A model generated the notes under the pieces. It was given only the letters and a program-made list of their open reading frames with translations. It had not been told where the DNA came from and did not search any database. DNA of 6,474 bases. Source: Lentisphaeria bacterium UBA1829. Its GTDB lineage: Bacteria; Verrucomicrobiota; Lentisphaeria; Victivallales; UBA1829. The position numbers and the translations under genes are program-made. Below are positions 1 through 6,469 of the stretch, in pieces. The stretch's first letter is position 1. Each line of letters begins with the position of its first letter. Where the stretch lies: NCBI GenBank assembly GCA_002338895.1, contig DDJH01000210.1, positions 23,311-29,784 on the forward strand. Reading direction: 5' to 3'.

Positions 1-2146
1 CCGACAGTCGTTCCAGAAAAGCTGTCCGATCCAGACACGCCCCCTGATAGCCGAACGGCAATTCGGGTTTCAGACTGACTCCGCACGGCGGCCGGTCATC
101 GCCGAGATACAGCACATCGGAAACCAGATTCCCCTGCTGAAGCAGATATTGACAGCGTGTCACATACGCGATCCACCCGGGAAACAGCTTCCACATGGTA
201 TTGTTCCGGTTGAAATGGAATCCATACTTCATCAGGGTCAGTCCGGGGCAGAAGCGGAGAAACGGCTGATGCACATAGCTGTGGAACACAAAACGGTTGA
301 CTCCGAGCGAAAACGCATAGTCTCCCTGCTGTTTGAGAGACGCAGGAGTCGTCGACCAGCGTCCGGATTTTTCATTGGCCGTGAAACACTCCATCTGAAC
401 GTATTTTTTCCCGGAGATCCGGGCCGCGTTGGACGCAAGAAGAGCATTGCCCGCCTGAATTCCGCCTTTCCAGAATTCCCCCATCGGGATGTCCGAATAT
501 GAGGTCTGAAGAACCTCATCAAACGGCGCGCCATAGGATTCCGTGACGAAATCCAGATGATGACGATGAGCCGGCTCTCCGAAATGTTTCCCGAATGCTT
601 CCGCATAAAGATCGGAAACCGTCCTGCGGTAGTCCTCCAGAAATCGTTCCGAGCGCTCCGGGGAGCCGACATACCGGCCGGACAGAACCGGAAGATAGGG
701 AAGCATATCATAGCCGCGCAGACGGCGGAAATCGGCAGGAAATGTGGTGGTCCAGTTCTGGGTCCCGGCCTCATAGCTGTCCACCTGAATCATTGCCAGA
801 GTGCGATCGCGTCCGCAGAGCGCGCCGGCCTGCCGGATGACTTCCGCCGGCATTCCGTTCCAGAAGTTTTCCACGGCGCGGGGGGAAAGTTTATCACATT
901 CCAGTCCCCGTCCGGAGGCACTTGTCGGATGGTTGTACCGGTTCAGAAAGGCGGTTGAGAAACGGAGAATCGTCCACCGTCCTTCCGGCGCCATCCAGTG
1001 CAGAGTCCCCTTCTGATCGAGTTTTCCGGTCAGGTCGAGAATCTGTTTCTGATCCAGGATCTGCTCGCTGGAAACGGGGAAGGTTCCCGGGATCTTGCAG
1101 GAGGGAGATTTGGTCCGGAACACTTTTGCATCCAGATTTGGAATGCGCTGTTCCGGGAAAAATCGGGCGGATGCCAGAAGGACCGGAAGATAGTCGTGAT
1201 AAATTTTCCTCACTTCCAGACGGTAGAAACGGGCTTTTCTCCCTTGAAATGAAAAGGAGCGGATATTTGCGGACTGCCGCTGATAGTCTGCCAGAGGAGT
1301 GAAGACAAGGCCATCCTCGGAGCAGGAGATCCTGTAATCCGCCGCTCCGCTGTGACGGCCGTATCTCAGCTCCAGACGGTTTGCCGTAACCGCTCTCGGA
1401 TATTCAAACGTCAGAACAACGCTTTCCTTCTGCTGGAGGGGATCCAGCATGATGAAATCCGAGGTCTGCCTGTTTTGGAGCACCTCCAGGGATCGACCGG
1501 TCTTCCGGCTGAAATCCCAGGGAAGCGGTTTCGGATTCAGAGAGAAATCAATGTTGGAAGAGAGTTTCGGCTCCGGCAGTTTTTCCTCCGGCCTTTCCGG
1601 TTTCAGGGTCGGAAAGGCAAGGACGGCGGTGTCGGAGAGGAAATTCCGGATTTTCGGTCGCGGGAGAATCAGCTTCTTTCCCCCGGAAATCTGGGTTTCT
1701 GTAATAAGCAGTTCTTTCATTCCGTCTTCCGGACGGACCCAGGGACCTCCGCTGGTTGACCATCCGGGGCAGTTGTGAAATCCGACTTTCAATCCCAGCT
1801 CCGCTGCTGTTTCAATCGTATACCGGATCAGCTCATACCACTCCTTTGAGAGAGTCCGGATTTTTCCCCGCGGCATTCGCAAACTGACGTCGAGTACGAT
1901 GAATCCGCCGATTCCCGCCTTTTTCATCGCCTGAAGATCGGCGCGGATCCCCTCTCTGGAAACATTTCCATCCACCCAGTGATACCAGGTCCATGGCTTT
2001 GCATCTTCCGGCGGATTGCGAAATCCCTTTTCCAGAGCCGTTTCTCCTCCGCACAGAAGGGGGAGAGACGTGAAAAGGACAAGGATCAGTAGTGCGTGCA
2101 GAACGTTTGTTCTCTTCATCATTCTGTTTTGTTTTCTGCTGTTCAT
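1..2146 (-). CDS. Secreted GH106-like alpha-L-rhamnosidase, 3' end outside window
   Basis: I translated this frame by hand from the ATG at 2146 to the left edge: 715 residues with no stop. It is predicted to remove terminal alpha-L-rhamnose from polysaccharides outside the cytoplasm. Residues 1-34 form a signal peptide: a basic start (RKQNRMMKR), then LHALLILVLFTSLPLLC. Cys32 lacks a good lipobox because -1 is Leu and -3 is Pro, so a lipoprotein is unlikely. Residues 44-140 carry hallmark GH106 text: PWTWYHWVDGNVSREGI, ADLQAMKKAGIGGF, FHNCPGWSTSGGPW. Residues about 220-330 resemble an inserted beta-sandwich (LTFEYPRAVTANRLELRYG, ISCSEDGLVFTPL, RFYRLEV). The second barrel half has VDSYEAGTQNWT (E459), SERFLEDYRRTV (499-510), TESYG (E536), GEFWK, MECFTANE (E586), and NRFVFHSYVHQPF (617-629). 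E459 and E586 are my candidates for catalytic acid and base, by analogy with Bacteroides BT0986. Family members usually have about 900-1100 residues, so some 200-400 are missing here. Family assignment is strong; the exact substrate is unknown. Confidence 0.88.
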   Translation of the reverse strand, partial: MNSRKQNRMMKRTNVLHALLILVLFTSLPLLCGGETALEKGFRNPPEDAKPWTWYHWVDGNVSREGIRADLQAMKKAGIGGFIVLDVSLRMPRGKIRTLSKEWYELIRYTIETAAELGLKVGFHNCPGWSTSGGPWVRPEDGMKELLITETQISGGKKLILPRPKIRNFLSDTAVLAFPTLKPERPEEKLPEPKLSSNIDFSLNPKPLPWDFSRKTGRSLEVLQNRQTSDFIMLDPLQQKESVVLTFEYPRAVTANRLELRYGRHSGAADYRISCSEDGLVFTPLADYQRQSANIRSFSFQGRKARFYRLEVRKIYHDYLPVLLASARFFPEQRIPNLDAKVFRTKSPSCKIPGTFPVSSEQILDQKQILDLTGKLDQKGTLHWMAPEGRWTILRFSTAFLNRYNHPTSASGRGLECDKLSPRAVENFWNGMPAEVIRQAGALCGRDRTLAMIQVDSYEAGTQNWTTTFPADFRRLRGYDMLPYLPVLSGRYVGSPERSERFLEDYRRTVSDLYAEAFGKHFGEPAHRHHLDFVTESYGAPFDEVLQTSYSDIPMGEFWKGGIQAGNALLASNAARISGKKYVQMECFTANEKSGRWSTTPASLKQQGDYAFSLGVNRFVFHSYVHQPFLRFCPGLTLMKYGFHFNRNNTMWKLFPGWIAYVTRCQYLLQQGNLVSDVLYLGDDRPPCGVSLKPELPFGYQGACLDRTAFLERLS

Positions 2147-2156
2147 TTTCTGATGA

Positions 2157-2163
2157 CTCCCTT
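2157..2163 (-). promoter_or_regulatory. Shine-Dalgarno for the GH106 gene, touching the upstream stop
   Basis: On the minus strand AAGGGAG reads from 2163 to 2157, and its first A is the last base of the TAA stop (2165-2163) of the propeller gene. Ten bases separate it from the ATG at 2146. Two later in-frame ATGs (2122 and 2119) have only A-rich sequence and no Shine-Dalgarno before them, which decides for 2146. The overlap with the stop codon suggests that ribosomes finishing the upstream gene could reinitiate here. Confidence 0.65.
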
Positions 2164-4541
2164 TAAATTCCAGTAGCAACCCAGGTTCCAATCGGTGTAT
2201 TGACGATCAGACGATTTTTCTGAACAGAATCCCATTGAAGCCGGATCCTGCTTTTTATCATTGGAAGCTCCTGTCCGATTTGAGTCCATGTCTTTCCCCC
2301 GTCCGTCGAACGGAAGATGCCGGCTTCCCGATCGGAATGCTTCAAACCCCGGGGAATTGCGATATATACACGGTCCGGCTGATCCGGCGCGACTGCGACG
2401 GAACTGATAAACCCTTTTCTGAGTGCACGCCATGTCTTTCCGCCATCATCCGAACGGTAAAGAGTCGAATCGCTCCAGAATCCGTTCTTCCCGGGAGCAT
2501 AGGCGTTCACGTAAATCACATTCGGATTGCCCTTGACCGGAGCAATACAGTCTTCGCGGACGGCGCCAAGCAGTTCCGGAGCGATCCGGGTCCAGTTCTT
2601 TCCGCCATCGTCTGAACGGTAAAGTCCGTCGCATCCTGAACGGTTCAGGCCGGCCCAGAGCAGATTCCGGCGGTTTGGATCGAACAGGATCTCCTCCGCG
2701 CGAAGGGGAGACGGCAGTCCGTTCTGCAGAGTCTGCCATGTTTTTCCGCCATCCTCTGTCCGGCAGAGTTTTCCGACGCGATAGGAGGATTTCCGGTCAA
2801 ACGAACTGCTGTATCCGCCGTCTGCGGTTGCGCTGACCAGCAGGGTTTTCCCGGTTTTGTCAAACGGGTCAAGACGGACCTTCCAAATTCGGATTGTACT
2901 GCGGCAGCTGCCTCCTTTTTTCCGGAAGTCGTCGAGTTCCTTCCAGACCGGCCGGACATGAACCCGTTTCCAGGAGAGACCATGATCCTCGCTGCGGAAC
3001 AGATCGCTCGCTCCATAATACATGACTCCCGGATGATGAGGATCGTAGACGACCGCATTGCTGTTGCAGCTGTCCACGCGCAGCATGGAGGAACGGTCAT
3101 AGCTCCACTGCGTTGATTTCCCGTTGTCGCGACTGATCCGCAGACCGATGTCATGAAAGGCGCATGCAACCTCGTTCGGACGGAACGGATTGAATGCTGT
3201 CTGCTGAGGCACCGTCAACGCCAGTCCGCCGGGAAGCAGCGCATGGGTGTGATCGGAAGGCGCAACCTTTTCCCTGTTCCACTGCTGCCGGGGAAGAGGA
3301 TCACCCAGACGGCAGCCGCCGCACTCCCAGCTCTTCCCCCCGTCCCGGGAGCCGTAAACGGATGCGTTGTTCGACAGCCAGATCCGTTTCGGATCGACCG
3401 GAGAAACCGCCAGTCCGTTCATTCCGGGCACCCAGGCGGACATCCGGATCTGAATGTTTTTCTCCTGTTTTCCGATATGGAAGTAGGAAACATGCCCCGG
3501 CTTCGGAGGCTGATATGCGGCCAGTTTCGCCGGGACGGGATCTTTGATCCAGAGAGTCTTCGGAGCATAAATCCTCTTCCACTTCCTTCCGCCGGGTTCG
3601 GACTGATAGATTTGAAACCCTCCATGAAGACGGGCGTAATAGATTCGGCCGTCGCGGTCGGTCTCCAGAATCCACGCGGTCGGCTTCCCGGCGGGGGAGT
3701 TCTTCTGAACGATTTCAAGAATTTCCCCATCCAGTTTTGTCCAGTGGATCCCTTCCGCTCCGGAAGAACGGATTCCGCCTTTCACGCCTCCGGAGGGTGT
3801 TCGAAGCGTATCCTGATTCAGATAGATCCTGCCTTTTGAGAAGTGAATGCTCCGAACCGGGAGATCCGGGATTTCCGGATGCCGAGTCCAGTGTTCTCCG
3901 CCGTCGCGGGAGAGAAGAAGTCCATGCGAGGACCCCGCGAAAACGAGTCCGCGGACCGAGGGGGAAACCGCAATGGAAAGAAGCGCGGTCTTCTTTTTCG
4001 GATCCGGGAAGATTTTCCGCCAGGATTTTCCACCGTCCGTTGTTTTCAGGATATGCCCGTTTGGACAGAAGCGGTCGTGGGTCACCGCATAAACGCGCAT
4101 GCCGTCCAGAGGATCCACTGCAATTTTGTGGTAATGAATTCCGGCGAATTCGGGGGAACGATTCATCATGTTCCACTTTTTCCCTCCGTCGGTGCTTTTG
4201 TAAATTTCGCCGCTGGCCGACCAGACGGTCTCGGGATTCGAGGGATCGACCGCAATGCTGAATCCTCCGCCGAGACCGGGATTTTCATTGTTTTTTCCTG
4301 TTCCGAGAAGGGTCCAGTTTTTCCCGCCGTCATCGGAACGGAACAGAGCGCCCATATCAACTCCTGCGAACAGGATGTCCGGATTGGTCGGATGAGGAGC
4401 GATCGCCTGCATGGCTCCGCCGATTCCGGGCAGAAGAAGAAGGTTCCATTGCTCTTTGGAAAAGAGGTTGTTCGCCAGGGAAAACAGGATGACCACGCTG
4501 AGAGAGAAAAACAGTCGAAAGGGAAAAAAATGGGATTTCAT
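2163..4541 (-). CDS. Secreted BNR/Asp-box beta-propeller protein, GH74-like
   Basis: This 792-residue exported protein is built from beta-propeller blades. Residues 1-28 are a signal peptide (FFPFRLFFSLSVVILFSLA, possible cleavage after Ala23 or Ser28). Ten canonical Asp boxes (S/T-x-D-x-G-x-x-W) start at residues 69, 116, 167, 211, 398, 517, 595, 643, 697 and 745. Degenerate copies lie at 314 (SEPGGRKW) and 470. Number and spacing suggest two propellers, about 30-395 and 395-792, as in GH74 xyloglucanases. The N-terminal stretch (GIGGAMQAIAPHPTNPDILF, then AGVDMGALFRSDDG) parallels the GH74 segment holding one catalytic Asp, making Asp62 a candidate. Asp464 in AFHDIGLRISRDNG is a candidate for the second. 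A non-catalytic or sialidase-like role is also possible, as Asp boxes occur in many families. The frame is open to 4943, but the ATG at 4541 has a strong Shine-Dalgarno and opens the signal peptide, while a longer start would overlap the pseudopilin gene. Propeller and secretion are near certain; GH74 activity is a hypothesis. Confidence 0.85.
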   Translation of the reverse strand: MKSHFFPFRLFFSLSVVILFSLANNLFSKEQWNLLLLPGIGGAMQAIAPHPTNPDILFAGVDMGALFRSDDGGKNWTLLGTGKNNENPGLGGGFSIAVDPSNPETVWSASGEIYKSTDGGKKWNMMNRSPEFAGIHYHKIAVDPLDGMRVYAVTHDRFCPNGHILKTTDGGKSWRKIFPDPKKKTALLSIAVSPSVRGLVFAGSSHGLLLSRDGGEHWTRHPEIPDLPVRSIHFSKGRIYLNQDTLRTPSGGVKGGIRSSGAEGIHWTKLDGEILEIVQKNSPAGKPTAWILETDRDGRIYYARLHGGFQIYQSEPGGRKWKRIYAPKTLWIKDPVPAKLAAYQPPKPGHVSYFHIGKQEKNIQIRMSAWVPGMNGLAVSPVDPKRIWLSNNASVYGSRDGGKSWECGGCRLGDPLPRQQWNREKVAPSDHTHALLPGGLALTVPQQTAFNPFRPNEVACAFHDIGLRISRDNGKSTQWSYDRSSMLRVDSCNSNAVVYDPHHPGVMYYGASDLFRSEDHGLSWKRVHVRPVWKELDDFRKKGGSCRSTIRIWKVRLDPFDKTGKTLLVSATADGGYSSSFDRKSSYRVGKLCRTEDGGKTWQTLQNGLPSPLRAEEILFDPNRRNLLWAGLNRSGCDGLYRSDDGGKNWTRIAPELLGAVREDCIAPVKGNPNVIYVNAYAPGKNGFWSDSTLYRSDDGGKTWRALRKGFISSVAVAPDQPDRVYIAIPRGLKHSDREAGIFRSTDGGKTWTQIGQELPMIKSRIRLQWDSVQKNRLIVNTPIGTWVATGI
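2435..2462. repeat. Asp-box-encoding DNA repeat, copy A
   Basis: This 28-bp stretch matches the one at 2597-2624 at 26 of 28 positions by my alignment (differences in the middle, catcatcc versus catcgtct). It encodes the Asp box around residues 697-704 of the propeller protein. The near identity in DNA, beyond what the protein motif demands, suggests recent blade duplication or gene conversion. Weaker relatives cover other boxes, for example near 2739-2763 and 4319-4342. Confidence 0.75.
2597..2624. repeat. Asp-box-encoding DNA repeat, copy B
   Basis: This is the partner of the repeat at 2435-2462 (26 of 28 bases identical). It encodes the Asp box at residues 643-650 and the preceding residues of the propeller protein. 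The encoded text is nearly the same in both copies: LYRSDDGGKNW here and LYRSDDGGKTW in copy A. Confidence 0.75.
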
Positions 4542-4549
4542 CAAGGATT

Positions 4550-4554
4550 CCTCC
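4550..4554 (-). promoter_or_regulatory. Shine-Dalgarno that sets the propeller gene start
   Basis: GGAGG on the minus strand lies 8 bases before the ATG at 4541. It sits in the 23-base gap after the pseudopilin stop (TAA at 4567-4565). It favours the 792-residue protein over a 926-residue reading from 4943, whose first 134 residues would fall in an alternative frame of the pseudopilin gene and would have no signal peptide at the N-terminus. Confidence 0.85.
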
Positions 4555-4564
4555 AAAGATACGG

Positions 4565-5353
4565 TTAATGATTTTTTGACGGCTGCCATTTTCCGCTCCA
4601 GATCTCCTGCGAAAGCGGAGTCTGCTCGCTTCCGGTCAGCGGGAATTCTGCTGCACGGTGTCCGGCGACGTGACCGTCCACAAACAGAATGTTCGCCTGA
4701 TTTCCCCGCAGGTAAATGGTCGTGTCCGACGGCTGGGAGAGATGCGGGAAAAGCAGTCCGCCCCCCAGATACATTCGATCGGAGTAGGCGTTTCCGATTT
4801 TCGCGCATTCCGTCACCAGTCCTCTTGCGGAAGATCGTTTCAGCCGGGACGACCGAACCGGGAGATATGGCACCTCCACGGTCTCCACACTTTCCACCAG
4901 ACGAATCAGTCCGGAATTCATCGCATATTCCGACAGCTGCCATTTTGCCGCGGAGTTTGCCGGCTTCAACAACGCTTCGCTCTCAATGACGGGGCAGTCC
5001 ATGACCGGACTGTGCGAAGAGGAAAACGCCACCTTCAGCGTTTCATGCTTCAACGCATTGGCAACATTCGCGTTTCGAATGGGGAAATGCGCGACATCAT
5101 ACAGCAGACGGCTCCAGTGCATTCCATCCCCCCGCGTTACCGGTGCCGGGAAATAGTCCTCATACGCCCCTGCATAGAACAGGAAGGCCTGTCCGATCGT
5201 TTTCAAGTTCCCGGTACACGAGATCCGCAGCGCCGTGTTCCTTGCCTTCCCGAGAGCCGGCAGCAGAAGGCTGACAAGGATCAGAAGAACTGCAATTGTA
5301 ATCAACAATTCCACCAAAGTAAATTTTTTCGTTTTTCCCCGCAGGAAATTCAT
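4565..5353 (-). CDS. Type IV pilin/pseudopilin-like protein with class III signal
   Basis: This 262-residue protein has the N-terminus of a prepilin. A short basic leader (MNFLRGKTKK) is followed by FTLVELLITIAVLLILVSLL, the hydrophobic helix that anchors pilins in the inner membrane and packs them into a filament. Phe11 would be +1 and Glu15 is the +5 glutamate. The -1 residue is Lys10 where a classical prepilin has Gly. The rest follows the plan of the large DUF1559/H-x9-DG-like family of the PVC superphylum: SCTGNLKTIGQAF (45-57), MDCPV (118-122), EYAMNSGL (142-149) and NILFVDGHV (221-229) near the C-terminus. Cys46, Cys120 and Cys183 are present. Paralogues are typically very numerous per genome, and their function is mostly unknown. 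The gene begins 2 bases after the regulator stop and ends 23 bases before the propeller gene. No other pilus or type II secretion gene is in view, so a role in enzyme export, surface display or substrate binding is inference. Confidence 0.88.
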   Translation of the reverse strand: MNFLRGKTKKFTLVELLITIAVLLILVSLLLPALGKARNTALRISCTGNLKTIGQAFLFYAGAYEDYFPAPVTRGDGMHWSRLLYDVAHFPIRNANVANALKHETLKVAFSSSHSPVMDCPVIESEALLKPANSAAKWQLSEYAMNSGLIRLVESVETVEVPYLPVRSSRLKRSSARGLVTECAKIGNAYSDRMYLGGGLLFPHLSQPSDTTIYLRGNQANILFVDGHVAGHRAAEFPLTGSEQTPLSQEIWSGKWQPSKNH

Positions 5354-5355
5354 CC

Positions 5356-6414
5356 TTATTCTCCTTTTCTTGTTCCGGAACTTTCCCGTTCAACAATTTT
5401 ATGTCCGATAAAATAAAGAGGTTCACGGATTTCTCCGACCAGCATCCGAACCGCAATTTCTCCGATCCGTTCATACTGCAGATCGACCGTGGAAAGCTGC
5501 GGGGAAAGATATCGTCCAATCGGAGCCCCGCAGAATCCCATGACACGGATCTCCTCCGGGATTCGCAGTTTTCTGTTCCGAATGGCCCGATAGACCGCGG
5601 GTGCCCAGAAATCGCTGAAACAGAGAACCGCTTCCGGTCGGAGCGGCTTTTCCAGAAGCGCATCCAGACTCTGATCCGCCCGCAGACCGGGGGTGTCCGC
5701 CATAAAATAAGAGACTTCTTCCGGATCAAAGCCGATCTGTTCCAGAAGGTCCTTGAATTCGGACTTCTCCCACCCGCGGATCTGTTGCGGCATGTATTCC
5801 GGCCATCCGACCGCCAAACGGCGAATCCCGAGATTCCGCAGGAAACGAAGCGCCGTTTTCCATGCGTCTTTTTCATCAAAGGCGACGCATGGCCACCCGG
5901 TGAACACATGGTCCATCGGGTGCGCATGAGCAAGAACAATCGGGAGCTTCTGACGGCGGAGTTTCTGCCAGATCCCTGTTTCCTCATTGATCCGGTTGGT
6001 CACGACAATGCAGCCGGAAACATTTCGTTCGGAAAAACTGCGGGAAATTTCCTCTTCCTCCAGTCCGTCCAGTTCCGAGCAGGAACAGATGGAAACAGAA
6101 AAGCCACGCCGTTCCGCGGCCCGAAGAAGTCCTGGAATGATATAATTGGAAGGCATGTGCGGATCTTTGTTGTTGTCGATCCAGACGAGGATCTGCCGGT
6201 AACGGACAAAAGTTCCTTTGCTTTTCAGGCGTTCGATCAGCTTCTCCTCTTCTAGGCGTTTCAAGGCTGCCCGGAGAGTTTTACGGGAAACCCCCCAGGA
6301 CAGGGCAAATTCAACTTCCTTGGGAAAGCGCTCGCCGCAGCGGTACTTCCCGTCCAGAATGGAGTCCCTGAGAGTTTCGTAAAGATATTTTTGTTTTTCT
6401 GCTTTTCTTGGCAT
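5356..6414 (-). CDS. GntR/LacI hybrid transcriptional regulator
   Basis: This 352-residue cytoplasmic DNA-binding protein probably represses its own operon until a sugar ligand binds. Residues 8-71 form a GntR-type winged helix: YLYETLRDSILDGKYRCGERF, then the helix-turn-helix EVEFALSWGVSRKTLRAALKRLEEEKLI (33-60), and the wing ending in SKGTFV (65-70). Residues about 74-345 form a LacI/periplasmic-binding-like sensor: NYIIPGLLRAAERRGFSVSI, GCIVVTNR (134-141), LPIVLAH (157-163), RPEAVLCFSDFWAPAVYRA, RVMGFCGAPIG (290-300) and the LacI-type ending LSPQLSTVDLQYERIGEIAVRMLVGEI (303-329). The domain order is that of Bacillus AraR. The ATG at 6414 has GGAG 7 bases upstream and begins just before the winged helix. 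It is the first gene of the operon and ends 2 bases before the pseudopilin gene. The ligand is unknown. Rhamnose or a rhamnose-containing oligosaccharide is a guess based on the GH106 gene downstream. Confidence 0.93.
   Translation of the reverse strand: MPRKAEKQKYLYETLRDSILDGKYRCGERFPKEVEFALSWGVSRKTLRAALKRLEEEKLIERLKSKGTFVRYRQILVWIDNNKDPHMPSNYIIPGLLRAAERRGFSVSICSCSELDGLEEEEISRSFSERNVSGCIVVTNRINEETGIWQKLRRQKLPIVLAHAHPMDHVFTGWPCVAFDEKDAWKTALRFLRNLGIRRLAVGWPEYMPQQIRGWEKSEFKDLLEQIGFDPEEVSYFMADTPGLRADQSLDALLEKPLRPEAVLCFSDFWAPAVYRAIRNRKLRIPEEIRVMGFCGAPIGRYLSPQLSTVDLQYERIGEIAVRMLVGEIREPLYFIGHKIVERESSGTRKGE
5361..5366 (-). promoter_or_regulatory. Shine-Dalgarno of the pseudopilin gene, inside the regulator's 3' end
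   Basis: AAGGAG on the minus strand lies 7 bases before the ATG at 5353 and overlaps the last Lys-Gly codons of the regulator gene. The regulator stop (TAA at 5358-5356) is only 2 bases from the pseudopilin start. This arrangement is typical of translational coupling. Confidence 0.8.
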
Positions 6415-6421
6415 TCATATG

Positions 6422-6425
6422 CTCC
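6422..6425 (-). promoter_or_regulatory. Shine-Dalgarno of the regulator gene
   Basis: GGAG on the minus strand is 7 bases before the ATG at 6414. An overlapping out-of-frame ATG at 6418 (sequence ATGAATG) is only 3 bases from the same GGAG, too close for good initiation, so 6414 is preferred. Confidence 0.7.
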
Positions 6426-6436
6426 GGAATTTCTTT

Positions 6437-6469
6437 ATTTTAAACTTTAGATCTAGATCGTGTCGTCAA
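6437..6469 (-). promoter_or_regulatory. Candidate sigma-70-like operon promoter
   Basis: Reading the minus strand, TTGACG (6469-6464) matches five of six positions of a -35 box. Nineteen bases later TTTAAA (6444-6439) is a weak -10 candidate; TAAAAT (6442-6437) is an alternative with a 21-base spacer. Both spacers are longer than ideal, as expected of a weak or regulated promoter. The region is clearly AT-richer than the genes, and it lies directly upstream of the first gene. The transcript would have a short leader. The window ends a few bases beyond the -35 box, so other elements cannot be excluded. Confidence 0.4.
6450..6459. promoter_or_regulatory. Perfect 10-bp palindrome, candidate operator
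   Basis: GATCTAGATC is its own reverse complement and lies between the candidate -35 and -10 boxes of the operon promoter. A dimeric GntR-type winged helix bound here would block RNA polymerase. The neighbouring gene encodes such a regulator, so autoregulation is a reasonable inference. The palindrome does not extend beyond 10 bp, and short palindromes occur by chance in AT-rich DNA, so this stays tentative. Confidence 0.35.

Larger units (their letters stand above)
1..6414 (-). other. Putative four-gene glycan-degradation operon
   Basis: Four genes run in the same direction with intergenic gaps of 2 bases (regulator to pseudopilin), 23 bases (pseudopilin to propeller protein) and 16 bases (propeller protein to GH106). 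I see no terminator-like hairpin in these gaps, and every downstream gene has its own Shine-Dalgarno sequence. This spacing is typical of one transcript starting upstream of 6414. The left end is open because the last gene leaves the window, so the operon may hold more genes. The content (sugar-type regulator plus two exported carbohydrate-active proteins) suggests a small polysaccharide-utilisation unit. No SusC/SusD-like pair and no transporter is visible here. Co-transcription is inferred from spacing alone. Confidence 0.8.

Noticed and set aside
238..774. A 178-residue minus-strand frame in the GH106 region
   Set aside because: It is out of frame with the 715-residue GH106 reading, which carries clear family motifs throughout. 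The 178-residue translation is low-information Arg/Pro/Ser-rich text.
149..1778. Plus-strand frames of 71-135 residues opposite the GH106 gene
   Set aside because: No recognisable motif, and they overlap one another in different frames, as expected for shadows of a GC-rich gene.
2050..2146. Lipoprotein signal at Cys32 of the GH106 protein
   Set aside because: The residues before the Cys (Pro-Leu-Leu) lack the small residue at -1 and the Leu at -3 of a lipobox. An ordinary signal peptide fits better.
3153..4568. Several plus-strand reading frames (for example 3153-3839 and 3843-4568) opposite the propeller gene
   Set aside because: They are rich in Arg, Pro and Ser with no domain signature, and the opposite strand encodes an evident repeat protein.
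4542..4943. A 134-residue N-terminal extension of the propeller protein in the same frame
   Set aside because: It lies inside the pseudopilin gene in another frame, has no recognisable domain, would hide the signal peptide, and a strong Shine-Dalgarno precedes the ATG at 4541.
5401..6255. Long plus-strand reading frame opposite the regulator
   Set aside because: The minus-strand frame has a complete two-domain regulator with family motifs. The plus-strand translation has no recognisable motif and reflects codon bias on the coding strand.
6310..6418. A small minus-strand frame from the ATG at 6418, overlapping the regulator start out of frame
   Set aside because: Its ATG is only 3 bases from the GGAG, the translation is a featureless basic peptide of about 35 residues, and the ATG at 6414 has better spacing and opens a real domain.
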